This document shows positions 1-5,987 of a stretch of DNA of 8,414 nucleotides, one piece after another. The stretch lies in assembly GCA_900549195.1 (NCBI GenBank), contig URNK01000072.1:1-8414 (forward strand). Reading direction: 5' to 3'. The notes below the pieces were generated by a model. It was not told the origin of the DNA and ran no database searches. It saw only the letters and a list, made by a program, of their open reading frames with translations. Each line of letters begins with the position of its first letter. Position 1 is the stretch's first letter. The DNA is from an uncultured Collinsella sp. (GTDB lineage Bacteria; Actinomycetota; Coriobacteriia; Coriobacteriales; Coriobacteriaceae). Position numbers and translations under genes: made by a program.

Positions 1-42
1 GAGCGCTAGTCTCGTGGGCTCGGAGATGTGTATAAGAGACAG
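1..42. other. Nextera i7 sequencing adapter (artefact, not genomic)
   Basis: Positions 24-42 are the Tn5 mosaic end AGATGTGTATAAGAGACAG. Positions 9-23 are the Nextera i7 primer arm GTCTCGTGGGCTCGG. Positions 1-8 (GAGCGCTA) are the reverse complement of index TAGCGCTC, which I recall as Nextera N723. The same construct appears inverted at the right end of the window. This is library-preparation sequence left untrimmed before assembly, so genomic sequence starts at 43. Read on the minus strand it adds the false tail CLLYTSPSPRD to the truncated galT product. The apparent TAG stop at 8..6 is formed by the adapter-index junction. Confidence 0.98.
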
Positions 43-893
43 GCGTTGGAGCCAATAAAGTAGTGCGGGAACAGGTCGACAAAGTCGAGCAGGCAGGTCA
101 GCCCCTTGCGGTCGACGTGCATCGGACGATGTTCGGAGCTCATGGCAATGCAGTGCTCGTTAAAGTACGCGTACGGGCTGTACTGGAAGCCCCAGCGCTC
201 GCCGTTGAGCTGGATGGGGATAACGCGCAGATTCTGGCGGGCGGGGTGGGCGCCGCCGTCGGCTGCAGCGGAGCGTCCAGGGTAGCCCTCGTTTTCGATG
301 CAGAGCTGGCAGGCGGGATACTTCTCGCCCGTGTTCTTGGCTGCACCTGCCGCGGCGATATCGCGCGGGTCCTTTTCGGGCTTTGACAGGTTGATAGTGA
401 TCTCCAGGTCACCCCAGTTGGTGGGGGTGTTCCATTTGATATTGCGCGCGATGGCGGCGCGGCGCACGTAGCCGGCGTCGCAGCACAGACCGTAGAACCA
501 GTCGGTCGCGGCGCGGGGCTCGTTGACGCCCATGCGGCCGTTGAACTCCTCGTTTACAACCGAAGGCCTCGGCATCAGCGCGCCCATGATGCGCATGGCG
601 ATGCGGTCGCGGCCCGATGCTGTGTCCTCGGCAGTACCGTTGGCAACGGCGGCCTCGGCAAGCGCGGCAAGCGTGCCCTCTAGGTCAAAGTCGGGGAGTG
701 TATCGGGGTGCAAGAGCGAGAGTTTCTCAACCTGGAGCGCCCAGGCCATGTCGAGCGCGGGGCCCGTGGCGCCGATGCACTCCAAAATGGTGTTGTAGGC
801 CCAGATGCGGTCGTCCTGTCCGATCATCGATCGGTGGATAGCGTACTCGATCAGGTTCTGCGCAGCCTCGCGCACGTCAGTCATTACAGCCAT
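43..893 (-). CDS. galT: Galactose-1-phosphate uridylyltransferase, type 2, 3' end missing
   Basis: GalT transfers UMP from UDP-glucose to galactose-1-phosphate, giving UDP-galactose and glucose-1-phosphate (Leloir pathway, cytoplasm). The visible 283 complete codons match the type 2 (Firmicutes-style) GalT family: INLSKPEKDP at residues 167-176, CQLCIENEGYPGR near 195-207, HPARQNLRVIPIQLN near 216-230, WGFQYSPYAYFNEHC near 234-248 and FPHYFIGSN near 275-283. Family members run to roughly 490-500 residues. The gene therefore breaks off about 60% of the way in, just before the expected His-x-His catalytic segment. The break is the contig end, not a biological truncation. The start at ATG 893 lies 10 nt after AAGGGGG (910..904) and overlaps galK by 10 nt. 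ATG 884, in the same frame, would give a TAATG overlap but sits 19 nt from that site. Either way it is translationally coupled to galK. No real stop codon is present in the genomic part. Confidence 0.95.
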
Positions 894-2089
894 GCCGCGT
901 AAGCCCCCTTGTCAGAAATTGCGTAGTGGCGGGCAGAGCCCTCGCCCAGCCAGCCGTTCATCTTGGTGATGAAGGTGTCGACCAGGTCGAGCGGCACGAA
1001 GGCCTGGATGGTGCCACCAAAGCCGCCACCGTGGATACGGACGGCGCCTCGGCCGTCGAGGACATGCTCGGCCAGTGCCAGGGCGTACATGGAAGGCTGC
1101 TCGGAGCCCAGCTTGGCAACGACATTCTGCAGGTACATGGCAGAGCTGGCGCCGGACTCGCGCGTCAGGACCAGGAACTGGTCGATGTCGCCGGCGTTGA
1201 GCGCTGCCCAGCGCTTGTCGACCAGGCCGTTTTCGTACCAGTAGTGAACGGCGCGCAGGCAGGCACGGTCGCCCAGCTTGGCGCGCAGCTCGGGGAGCTT
1301 GGCGTCAAAGTCCGCCACGTTTACCTCGCACAGGCGTGCCTTGCCAAACTCGGCAGCGACGTCCTGCATCTCGCGCGGAACGGCGGCGTAGTCGTCGGTA
1401 GCTGCCACATGGTCGGCGCCAACCTTAACGAGCACGAGCGCATAACCGTGATCCTCAAAAATGAGCTCGAGCTTCTGGGTTTTAGGCTGAGCCTGGTCCT
1501 CAAAGTCCATGTAGGCAAGGCCGCCCAGGCACACAGCGGCCTGGTCCATCAGACCGCAGGGCTTGCCATAGTAGTTGTTCTCGGTGCGCTGGCTCATCTG
1601 GGCGAGTGCGACGGGCTCGATGGCGGGTGCGCCCCAGAGCGTCTCCATGGCACGACCGTACGCGGCCTCGACGGCGGCAGAGCTGGAAAGGCCGCCGCCA
1701 GAGGGGACAGAGCAGGTGAAGGCGAAGTCGAAGCCCTGGGGCTCAACGCCCAGAGCGGCGATTTCGTGGGCCATGCCGCGGACGAGGCTTGCGGACGTGC
1801 CCTTCTCGGACTCCTGAACATCTAGCGTATCGAGCGTGATCTCAAAGGTGGGGTAGCCCTCATCGGCAACGCGGACTTTGTTGGTGTCGGTCGCTACGGC
1901 GATGCCGTCGACAGCGACATCGAGCGAGCCGGCGATAACGTGGCCGCCCTCGTGATCGGTGTGGTTGCCACTGATTTCGGAACGGCCGGGCGCGTGCACG
2001 TAGAGCACCTGGCGGTCGCCGATGGGGCCAAACTCCTCCTCAAATAGCTTGGTGAGCGTGGCGAGTGTCTTTTCGTCGGGGGCGGTCAT
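884..2089 (-). CDS. galK: Galactokinase (GHMP kinase family)
   Basis: GalK phosphorylates alpha-D-galactose at C1 using ATP, the first committed Leloir step, in the cytoplasm. The 401-residue product is close to the usual 380-400. The galactokinase signature lies at residues 33-54, in the variant form APGRSEISGNHTDHEGG rather than GRVNLIGEHTDY, with the catalytic Arg at 36. The GHMP ATP-binding loop is PSGGGLSSSAAVE at 129-141. GLMDQ at 179-183 carries the likely catalytic Asp182. The third GHMP motif is RIHGGGFGGTI at 351-361. ATG 2089 is preceded by AAGGAAG (2101..2095) at a good spacing. The gene lies 124 bp downstream of galM and overlaps galT. That gap holds an operator-like site (2133-2150) and a hairpin (2154-2200), so galK-galT may have a promoter of its own besides readthrough from galM. 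The identification is firm. The variant first motif is, from memory, typical of Clostridia and Coriobacteria galactokinases. Confidence 0.97.
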   Translation of the reverse strand: MTAPDEKTLATLTKLFEEEFGPIGDRQVLYVHAPGRSEISGNHTDHEGGHVIAGSLDVAVDGIAVATDTNKVRVADEGYPTFEITLDTLDVQESEKGTSASLVRGMAHEIAALGVEPQGFDFAFTCSVPSGGGLSSSAAVEAAYGRAMETLWGAPAIEPVALAQMSQRTENNYYGKPCGLMDQAAVCLGGLAYMDFEDQAQPKTQKLELIFEDHGYALVLVKVGADHVAATDDYAAVPREMQDVAAEFGKARLCEVNVADFDAKLPELRAKLGDRACLRAVHYWYENGLVDKRWAALNAGDIDQFLVLTRESGASSAMYLQNVVAKLGSEQPSMYALALAEHVLDGRGAVRIHGGGFGGTIQAFVPLDLVDTFITKMNGWLGEGSARHYAISDKGAYAAWL

Positions 2090-2132
2090 GGTGTCTTCCT
2101 TTCTTGGTTATCCCGAGTTACCGGGCTTTGCT

Positions 2133-2150
2133 TATGAGTACGTAAACATA
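2133..2150 (+). promoter_or_regulatory. Operator-like site upstream of galK (copy 1)
   Basis: The site reads TATGAGTACGTAAACATA and matches copy 2 at 17 of 18 positions. The outer TATG/CATA and the central ACGT are palindromic, while the inner triplets AGT and AAA are not. An ~18-bp dyad with a central CpG is the standard layout for LacI-family operators. It lies 43 bp upstream of the galK start codon, on the galK side of a hairpin, where a repressor could block a galK-galT promoter. I see no convincing -35/-10 pair here. Confidence 0.75.
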
Positions 2151-2153
2151 TCA

Positions 2154-2200
2154 AGGTGCGAGGGAGTAGGCGGGAGTCATAACGCTGCTCCCTCGCACCT
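2154..2200. terminator. Hairpin between galM and galK (possible terminator or attenuator)
   Basis: A perfect 13-bp inverted repeat (arms AGGTGCGAGGGAG at 2154-2166 and CTCCCTCGCACCT at 2188-2200) encloses a 21-nt loop. It starts 14 nt beyond the galM stop codon in the direction of transcription. The stem is strong and GC-rich, but the minus-strand sequence after it (TGATATGTTT) is only weakly T-rich, so it is not a textbook intrinsic terminator. The loop carries a second GGGAG (2172-2176) that could also pair with CTCCC at 2188-2192, giving a smaller alternative hairpin. It could end or stabilise the galM message before the galK control region. Confidence 0.55.
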
Positions 2201-2213
2201 CGACGAGGGTGGG

Positions 2214-3290
2214 TTAACAAATCGTCGAGAATCGGTAGACGATCGTCGAGCTAAACGGGTGGTCAGGTGCGCAGACGGGATGTGCCCAATCTGTGTGATG
2301 ATTGTTATCAGGCCAAAACTCGGGCTCAAATGCGACGCCGTCGCGAGGACCGTAACTGCAGCCGTCTTTGGCGTCGATATCGCTGAGCCAGTTGCCGGTA
2401 TACAGATGCGCGCCCGGTGCGGTAACGAAGATGTCGAGCGTGCGGCGCGAGTTTGGATCTTGCAAGCGCAGTGCGTGGCGCGGGTCGGCGTCGGGAGTAA
2501 AGCCATCCAGGCAGAAACAATGGTCAAAGCCCCGTGCAATCTTGAGCTGCTCGTCGTTCGCATCGATGTCGCGGCCGAGCGTCTTGGGTGCGCGGAAATC
2601 GAATGGCGTGCCGGCCACGGGGCGAACCTCGCCAGAAGAGACGTTGTCCTGGCGCTGGGGGAGGAAAGCCTCGGCGTCGATAGTCGCGACCTGGTCCAGA
2701 ACCGTGCCGGCATCGTGCCCCGCAAGGTTGAAGTACGTGTGGTTGGTCATGTTGACGAAGGTGTCGGCATCGGTAACGCAGCTTTGCGTGCAGGTGAGCT
2801 CTGCGGCACCCGTTGGCCCTGCCTGCAGGGCATAGGCAACGGTAAAGGTGCGGTTGCCCGGGAGGCCCAGTTCGCCGTCGGCCAACTTGCATGTAAAACT
2901 CACCGTGTTGGTAATCTCGTCGACTGTGGCGTTCCACACGCGCTTATGAAGGCCATGCTCAAGGTCGGTGTGCAGATTATTGGCTTTGTCAGGACCATCG
3001 TTGCATGCCATCTGATAGACCGTGCCGGCAATCTCGATTTGGCCTTTATCCGTTCGGTTGGCCGAAGGGCCAATAGTTCCGCCGTAGCACGCCGGATTGT
3101 CGAAGTAGCTATCGAGGGCATCGAAGCCGAGCGCGATGTCGGCAACATCGCCTGAGGCATCGGGAACCTCGATGCCAAGGATGGTCGCGCCATAGTCCAT
3201 GACGCGCACGCGGGCACCTGCGCAAACGAGGCTATAGACCGTAACCGGCAAGCCGCTGGGGGCGGTGCCGAACGGAGTTGTGGTAATCAT
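2214..3290 (-). CDS. galM: Aldose 1-epimerase (mutarotase)
   Basis: GalM interconverts beta- and alpha-D-galactose, supplying GalK with the alpha anomer (cytoplasm). The 358-residue product is typical of the family. Visible family features are GGTIGPSANRTDKG at about 70-83 (substrate-binding Asn78-Arg79), NNLHTDLEHGLHKRVW at 104-119 (His107), NMTNHTYFNLAG at 180-191 with His184 as the expected general acid, GFDHCF at 254-259 (Asp256, sugar binding) and FEPEFWPDN at 321-329 with Glu322 as the expected general base. All key residues are present. The usual HGG after the first His is HTD here. ATG 3290 follows AAAGGA (3301..3296) at good spacing. It is the first gene of the galM-galK-galT run and is divergent from the LacI-type regulator. 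An 18-bp operator-like site and a leader hairpin lie upstream. 'galM' is assigned from family plus operon context; another hexose mutarotase activity is possible but less likely. Confidence 0.93.
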   Translation of the reverse strand: MITTTPFGTAPSGLPVTVYSLVCAGARVRVMDYGATILGIEVPDASGDVADIALGFDALDSYFDNPACYGGTIGPSANRTDKGQIEIAGTVYQMACNDGPDKANNLHTDLEHGLHKRVWNATVDEITNTVSFTCKLADGELGLPGNRTFTVAYALQAGPTGAAELTCTQSCVTDADTFVNMTNHTYFNLAGHDAGTVLDQVATIDAEAFLPQRQDNVSSGEVRPVAGTPFDFRAPKTLGRDIDANDEQLKIARGFDHCFCLDGFTPDADPRHALRLQDPNSRRTLDIFVTAPGAHLYTGNWLSDIDAKDGCSYGPRDGVAFEPEFWPDNNHHTDWAHPVCAPDHPFSSTIVYRFSTIC

Positions 3291-3314
3291 GAGCGTCCTT
3301 TCGAATACGACGCC

Positions 3315-3343
3315 ATGGCCTGCGCGCTCGGAGCGCAGGCCAT
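3315..3343 (-). promoter_or_regulatory. Leader hairpin in the galM 5' untranslated region
   Basis: A perfect 11-bp inverted repeat, ATGGCCTGCGC (3315-3325) and GCGCAGGCCAT (3333-3343), encloses 7 nt. It lies between the operator-like site (3368-3385) and the galM ribosome binding site (3301..3296). It would therefore sit in the galM leader RNA if transcription starts near the operator. No T-run follows on the minus strand, so it is not a terminator. Likely roles are a 5' mRNA stabiliser or a protein-binding site. Confidence 0.55.
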
Positions 3344-3367
3344 CATGGTATCGGTGTGTTTACGCCT

Positions 3368-3385
3368 TATGTTAACGTACTCATA
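3368..3385 (-). promoter_or_regulatory. Operator-like site upstream of galM (copy 2)
   Basis: On the minus strand this reads TATGAGTACGTTAACATA. It differs from copy 1 by one base and shares the central block GAGTACGT with copies 1 and 3. It lies 78 bp upstream of the galM start codon in the divergent galM/lacI-type intergenic region, a fitting place for the product of the adjacent regulator gene to act. Its centre is about 122 bp from the centre of copy 3, so bridging of the two by a tetramer is conceivable. Confidence 0.78.
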
Positions 3386-3485
3386 GCTTGGAACCACGGA
3401 CTTCTTCGCTTTCCTGCAATCGGTCGAAAATGAGCCGTGAACGGTATTCAGGTGGTGTTGAGGGCACTGCATAATTGCTGATAGG

Positions 3486-3507
3486 TATAGTAGAGTACGT
3501 TAACATT
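3486..3507 (+). promoter_or_regulatory. Operator-like site (copy 3) overlapping a possible -10 of the LacI-type gene
   Basis: Positions 3490-3507 read GTAGAGTACGTTAACATT. The core GAGTACGTTAACAT is identical to copy 2, while one outer half-site is degenerate (GTAG for TATG). A -10-like TATAGT (3486-3491) overlaps its left edge, and no good -35 is visible. The site is 83 bp upstream of the regulator's GTG start. A weaker site over its own promoter fits negative autoregulation. The operator call is stronger than the promoter call. Confidence 0.65.
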
Positions 3508-3589
3508 ATCGATAGACAACAAAGCCTCCCGTGTGACCAGCAATTTCGCATGGGGTATTTAGGCTTCCTACAGGAGCGAAGGTGATTTT

Positions 3590-4621
3590 GTGGCAAGGCG
3601 CCCTTCCAACGACACGGGTTCGCGTCCGGTTTCCATGGCCGACGTTGCCCGCGCTGCCGGTGTTTCGCAGCAGACGGTTTCGCGCGTTGCCAACGGATTG
3701 CCCAACGTGAACGAGCAGACGCGTCAGCGCGTGCAGGCAGCCATGCAGGAGCTCGGTTTCCGTCCGAGCTATGCCGGCCGCTCGCTGCGCGACGGCCGCT
3801 ACCATTCGGTCGGGCTGTGCGTTAACGACGTCACCAAGTTCGGCAACCTGACGATGATCGACGGCATTGCCAGTGCGGCCCGCGAGCGCGGTTGTGCTAT
3901 CACGCTGGTCGAGATGTCCAAGACCGAGGAGTTTTCGCTTGCCGAGGCCACTCGCCGTATGGCAGCGCTGCCGGTGGATGGCATCATCATCGGCATGAGC
4001 CGACTGGCGCCCGACTTTGAGACGTTTGAGCCTCTGCCGGGTATCGGCACGGTCATCGTCACCATGTATGCTCACCCGCGAGTAACCACGGTCGACTCTG
4101 ACCACTATGGCTGCTCTCTACTGCTTATGGATCATCTGTTTGAGCTGGGTCACGAGCAAATTCGCTTTATCGGCGGTCCGTCCTTCTCGGTCGACGAACA
4201 GTTCCGCCGGGCTGGTTGGAGAGATTCTCTCGAGCGCAGGCATATCAAAATGGCCGAACCACTCGAAGGCGATTGGTCTGCCAACAGCGGTTACGAGGCC
4301 GGCAGATATCTGGCCGAGCACGACCGTACGATGACGGCAATCTACGCGGCAAACGACCAGATGGCAAACGGCGCAATTGCGGCGCTGCGCGATAGCGGCC
4401 TGCGTGTGCCCGAGGACGTAAGCGTGGTGGGTGTCGACGATTCGCTCGACGACTTTGTCGCGCACAACGAGCTCACGACCGTGCGATTCGATCTACATCA
4501 GCGCGGACGCGAGGTGTTTGAGCATGCGGTTCCCGAGGCAGGTACGGCGGGCAAAACCGTTGCCATCCGTATTCCCGGCCAGCTCATTATTCGACATAGC
4601 ACGGCGATACCACGCTCATAG
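3590..4621 (+). CDS. LacI/GalR-family transcriptional regulator, probable galactose regulator
   Basis: A DNA-binding, sugar-responsive regulator of 343 residues, a normal family length. The N-terminal helix-turn-helix is SMADVARAAGVSQQTVSRVANG (about 15-36), with recognition helix SQQTVSRV at 26-33. The hinge segment RPSYAGRSLRDGR at 58-70 carries the Leu (66) that in this family inserts into the central CpG of operators. Residues 72-343 form the periplasmic-binding-protein-like effector domain, with the usual GHEQIRFIGGP (187-197), YAANDQMANGAIAAL (252-266) and VPEDVSVVGVDDS (273-285) blocks. The start is GTG 3590, preceded by GAAGG and AGGAG (3572-3582). Starting at the later ATG 3635 would cut into the helix-turn-helix region. 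It is divergent from galM, and matching operator-like sites occur upstream of itself, galM and galK. The likely effector is galactose or a derivative, by inference. No terminator separates it from the next gene. Confidence 0.93.
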   Translation: MARRPSNDTGSRPVSMADVARAAGVSQQTVSRVANGLPNVNEQTRQRVQAAMQELGFRPSYAGRSLRDGRYHSVGLCVNDVTKFGNLTMIDGIASAARERGCAITLVEMSKTEEFSLAEATRRMAALPVDGIIIGMSRLAPDFETFEPLPGIGTVIVTMYAHPRVTTVDSDHYGCSLLLMDHLFELGHEQIRFIGGPSFSVDEQFRRAGWRDSLERRHIKMAEPLEGDWSANSGYEAGRYLAEHDRTMTAIYAANDQMANGAIAALRDSGLRVPEDVSVVGVDDSLDDFVAHNELTTVRFDLHQRGREVFEHAVPEAGTAGKTVAIRIPGQLIIRHSTAIPRS

Positions 4622-4681
4622 TTTGCGCAGGTAAACGGCGATTTATCGTATTTCAATAACAATCGGTATGGATGCTGGCAG

Positions 4682-4695
4682 ATAGCCGTGGCTAT
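4682..4695. promoter_or_regulatory. Palindrome at the -35 position of the flavodiiron gene promoter
   Basis: ATAGCC-GT-GGCTAT is a perfect 6-bp dyad with a 2-nt centre. It covers the place where a -35 box would sit (4685-4690) for the -10 element at 4708-4713, and the hexamer there is not a -35 consensus. A regulator binding here could either replace the -35 contact (activator) or block it (repressor). A 14-bp palindrome can also arise by chance, so confidence is modest. Confidence 0.35.
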
Positions 4696-4704
4696 GCAGC
4701 CGAG

Positions 4705-4713
4705 TGTTATGAT
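4705..4713 (+). promoter_or_regulatory. Extended -10 promoter of the flavodiiron gene
   Basis: TGT-TATGAT is an extended -10 element (TGn followed by a 5/6 match to TATAAT). It lies about 38 bp upstream of the start codon at 4751. Transcription would begin near 4720 and leave a leader of ~30 nt carrying AGGAGG (4736-4741). A recognisable -35 is absent, as is common with extended -10 promoters. Confidence 0.5.
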
Positions 4714-4734
4714 AGACGGGTTCTTTTGTCTATC
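4711..4734 (+). promoter_or_regulatory. Inverted repeat between the -10 and the ribosome binding site of the flavodiiron gene
   Basis: GATAGAC (4711-4717) and GTCTATC (4728-4734) form a perfect 7-bp dyad with 10 nt between arms. It starts within the -10 element and ends one base before AGGAGG. As DNA it is placed like a repressor operator over the transcription start. As RNA only part of the left arm would be transcribed if initiation is near 4720, so the DNA reading is preferred. Confidence 0.45.
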
Positions 4735-4750
4735 TAGGAGGCTTTGCCTG

Positions 4751-5911
4751 ATGGAGATCACCAAGGATATCCGCTACATCGGTGTCGACGATCACGACAT
4801 TGACCTGTTCGAGGGCCAGTACGATGTGTCCGAGAACGGTATGGCATACAACAGCTACGTTATCTTGGGCGAAAAGATCGCTGTCGCCGATTCCGTCGAC
4901 GGCGGTTTTGTTGACGAGTGGCTCGGCAACCTCGAGGCCGCGCTCGACGGCCGTACGCCCGACTACCTGGTTGTCCATCACATGGAGCCCGATCACTCCG
5001 CCGGCATTGCCGCCTTTATGGAGCGCTATCCCCAGGCGCAGATCGTGGCAAGCATGGGCGCCTTCCGCATGATGGTCAACTACTTTGGCACCGACTTCCC
5101 CGAGCGCAAGATGGTCGTCAAAGAGGGCGATGTGCTCGATCTGGGCGGCCACAGCCTGACCTTTATCGGCGCCCCCAACGTTCACTGGCCCGAGGTGATT
5201 TTCTCCTACGAGTCCACCGATAAGGTGCTCTTTAGTGCCGACGGCTTTGGCAAGTTTGGCGCCAACGACATCGAGGATCCGGAAGGGTGGGCTTGCGAGG
5301 CTCGCCGCTACTACTTTGGCATCGTCGGCAAGTTCGGCAAGTTCGTGCAGGCCGTGCTTAGGAAGGCCGCCGACCTGGACATCCAGATTATCTGCCCGCT
5401 CCACGGCCCCGTGCTGACTGAGAACCTGGGCTACTACCTCGACACCTATAACACCTGGTCGAGCTATCAGCCCGAGGACGAGGGTATCACGATTGCCTAT
5501 GCGAGCGTGTACGGGCATCTGAAGGCTGCCGTCGAGGAGTTCGCATCTGCGCTTGAGGCTCGCGGCCAGAAGGTCTCCGTCTTTGACCTGGCTCGTGACG
5601 ACATGGCCGAGGCCGTTGAGGATGCGTTCCGCTACGACCGTCTGGTGCTCGCCTCCATCACCTATCAGGGCGAGATCTTCCCGTGCATGAGCACCTTCAT
5701 CCATACGCTCGCCGAGCACGCCTACCAGAACCGTACGGTGGCGCTCGTCGAGGCCGGCTCTTGGGCACCCGCGGCTGCCAAGGTTATGACCAAGGAGCTC
5801 GAGGGCATGAAGGACATCACCCTGACGCAGAACAAGGTGACTGTGCTGGGCTCGCTCAACGAAGCCTCGCGCGCCCAGATCGAGGCCCTCGCCGACGAGC
5901 TGTCCAAGTAG
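4751..5911 (+). CDS. Flavodiiron protein (class A; oxygen / nitric oxide reductase)
   Basis: A cytoplasmic enzyme that reduces O2 to water, or NO to N2O, with electrons from rubredoxin or a flavoprotein partner; it protects anaerobes. The 386-residue length is normal for the minimal two-domain form. The N-terminal metallo-beta-lactamase-like domain (about 1-245) has all expected diiron ligands: HHMEPDH at 76-82 (His77, Glu79, Asp81, His82), His145 in NVHWPE, Asp164 in FSADGFG and His218 in PLHGP. The flavodoxin domain (246-386) begins at TIAYASVYGHLKAA, and its second FMN loop is near SITYQGEIFP (302-311). The first FMN loop has His-Leu where many family members have Asn-Thr or His-Thr. There is no C-terminal rubredoxin or flavin reductase extension, so the electron donor is encoded elsewhere. 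ATG 4751 follows AGGAGG (4736-4741) by 9 nt. An upstream in-frame ATG at 4688 lies inside the promoter and is rejected. The gene is monocistronic, ending at a strong terminator. Confidence 0.96.
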   Translation: MEITKDIRYIGVDDHDIDLFEGQYDVSENGMAYNSYVILGEKIAVADSVDGGFVDEWLGNLEAALDGRTPDYLVVHHMEPDHSAGIAAFMERYPQAQIVASMGAFRMMVNYFGTDFPERKMVVKEGDVLDLGGHSLTFIGAPNVHWPEVIFSYESTDKVLFSADGFGKFGANDIEDPEGWACEARRYYFGIVGKFGKFVQAVLRKAADLDIQIICPLHGPVLTENLGYYLDTYNTWSSYQPEDEGITIAYASVYGHLKAAVEEFASALEARGQKVSVFDLARDDMAEAVEDAFRYDRLVLASITYQGEIFPCMSTFIHTLAEHAYQNRTVALVEAGSWAPAAAKVMTKELEGMKDITLTQNKVTVLGSLNEASRAQIEALADELSK

Positions 5912-5943
5912 CGACACGCTCACTTTTGACGCTCAGCCATCAC

Positions 5944-5987
5944 AACCACCACAAAGGGGACAGGCACCTTTGTGGTGGTTTTTGTTT
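5944..5987 (+). terminator. Intrinsic terminator of the flavodiiron gene
   Basis: A perfect 14-bp stem (AACCACCACAAAGG at 5944-5957, CCTTTGTGGTGGTT at 5967-5980) with a 9-nt loop runs into TTTTTGTTT (5979-5987). It begins 33 nt after the flavodiiron stop codon. On the minus strand the stem lacks a downstream T-run, so it is directional for the plus strand, though it may still block the convergent transcript of the DeoR-type gene. The T-run overlaps the last codon of that gene. The loop flank GGGGACAGGCACC resembles cores of REP-like elements I recall from other bacteria. Confidence 0.93.

Noticed and set aside
24..42. Genuine Tn5 transposon end
   Set aside because: The mosaic end is followed by the synthetic i7 arm and index, and mirrored at the other end of the contig, so it is library adapter rather than a natural Tn5.
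926..1825. Long open frame on the plus strand opposite galK (299 codons)
   Set aside because: Antisense to a galactokinase with all motifs intact; composition is a mirror of GC-rich codon bias and it has no ribosome binding site.
2119..2154. Sigma-70 promoter for galK using TTGATA (2154..2149, minus strand) as -35
   Set aside because: At 16-18 nt spacing the candidate -10 hexamers are GCAAAG or AGCAAA, which are not credible.
2022..3155. Long open frame on the plus strand opposite galM and the galM-galK gap (377 codons)
   Set aside because: Antisense to galM, runs through the hairpin and operator-like site, and has no recognisable domain.
4688..4750. 21-residue N-terminal extension of the flavodiiron protein
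   Set aside because: It would start upstream of the -10 element and read through the promoter and the AGGAGG site; family members start at the position of 4751.
4730..5923. 397-codon minus-strand frame opposite the flavodiiron gene
   Set aside because: A complete shadow of a well-conserved gene, a side effect of high GC at third positions; no start signal or family motif.
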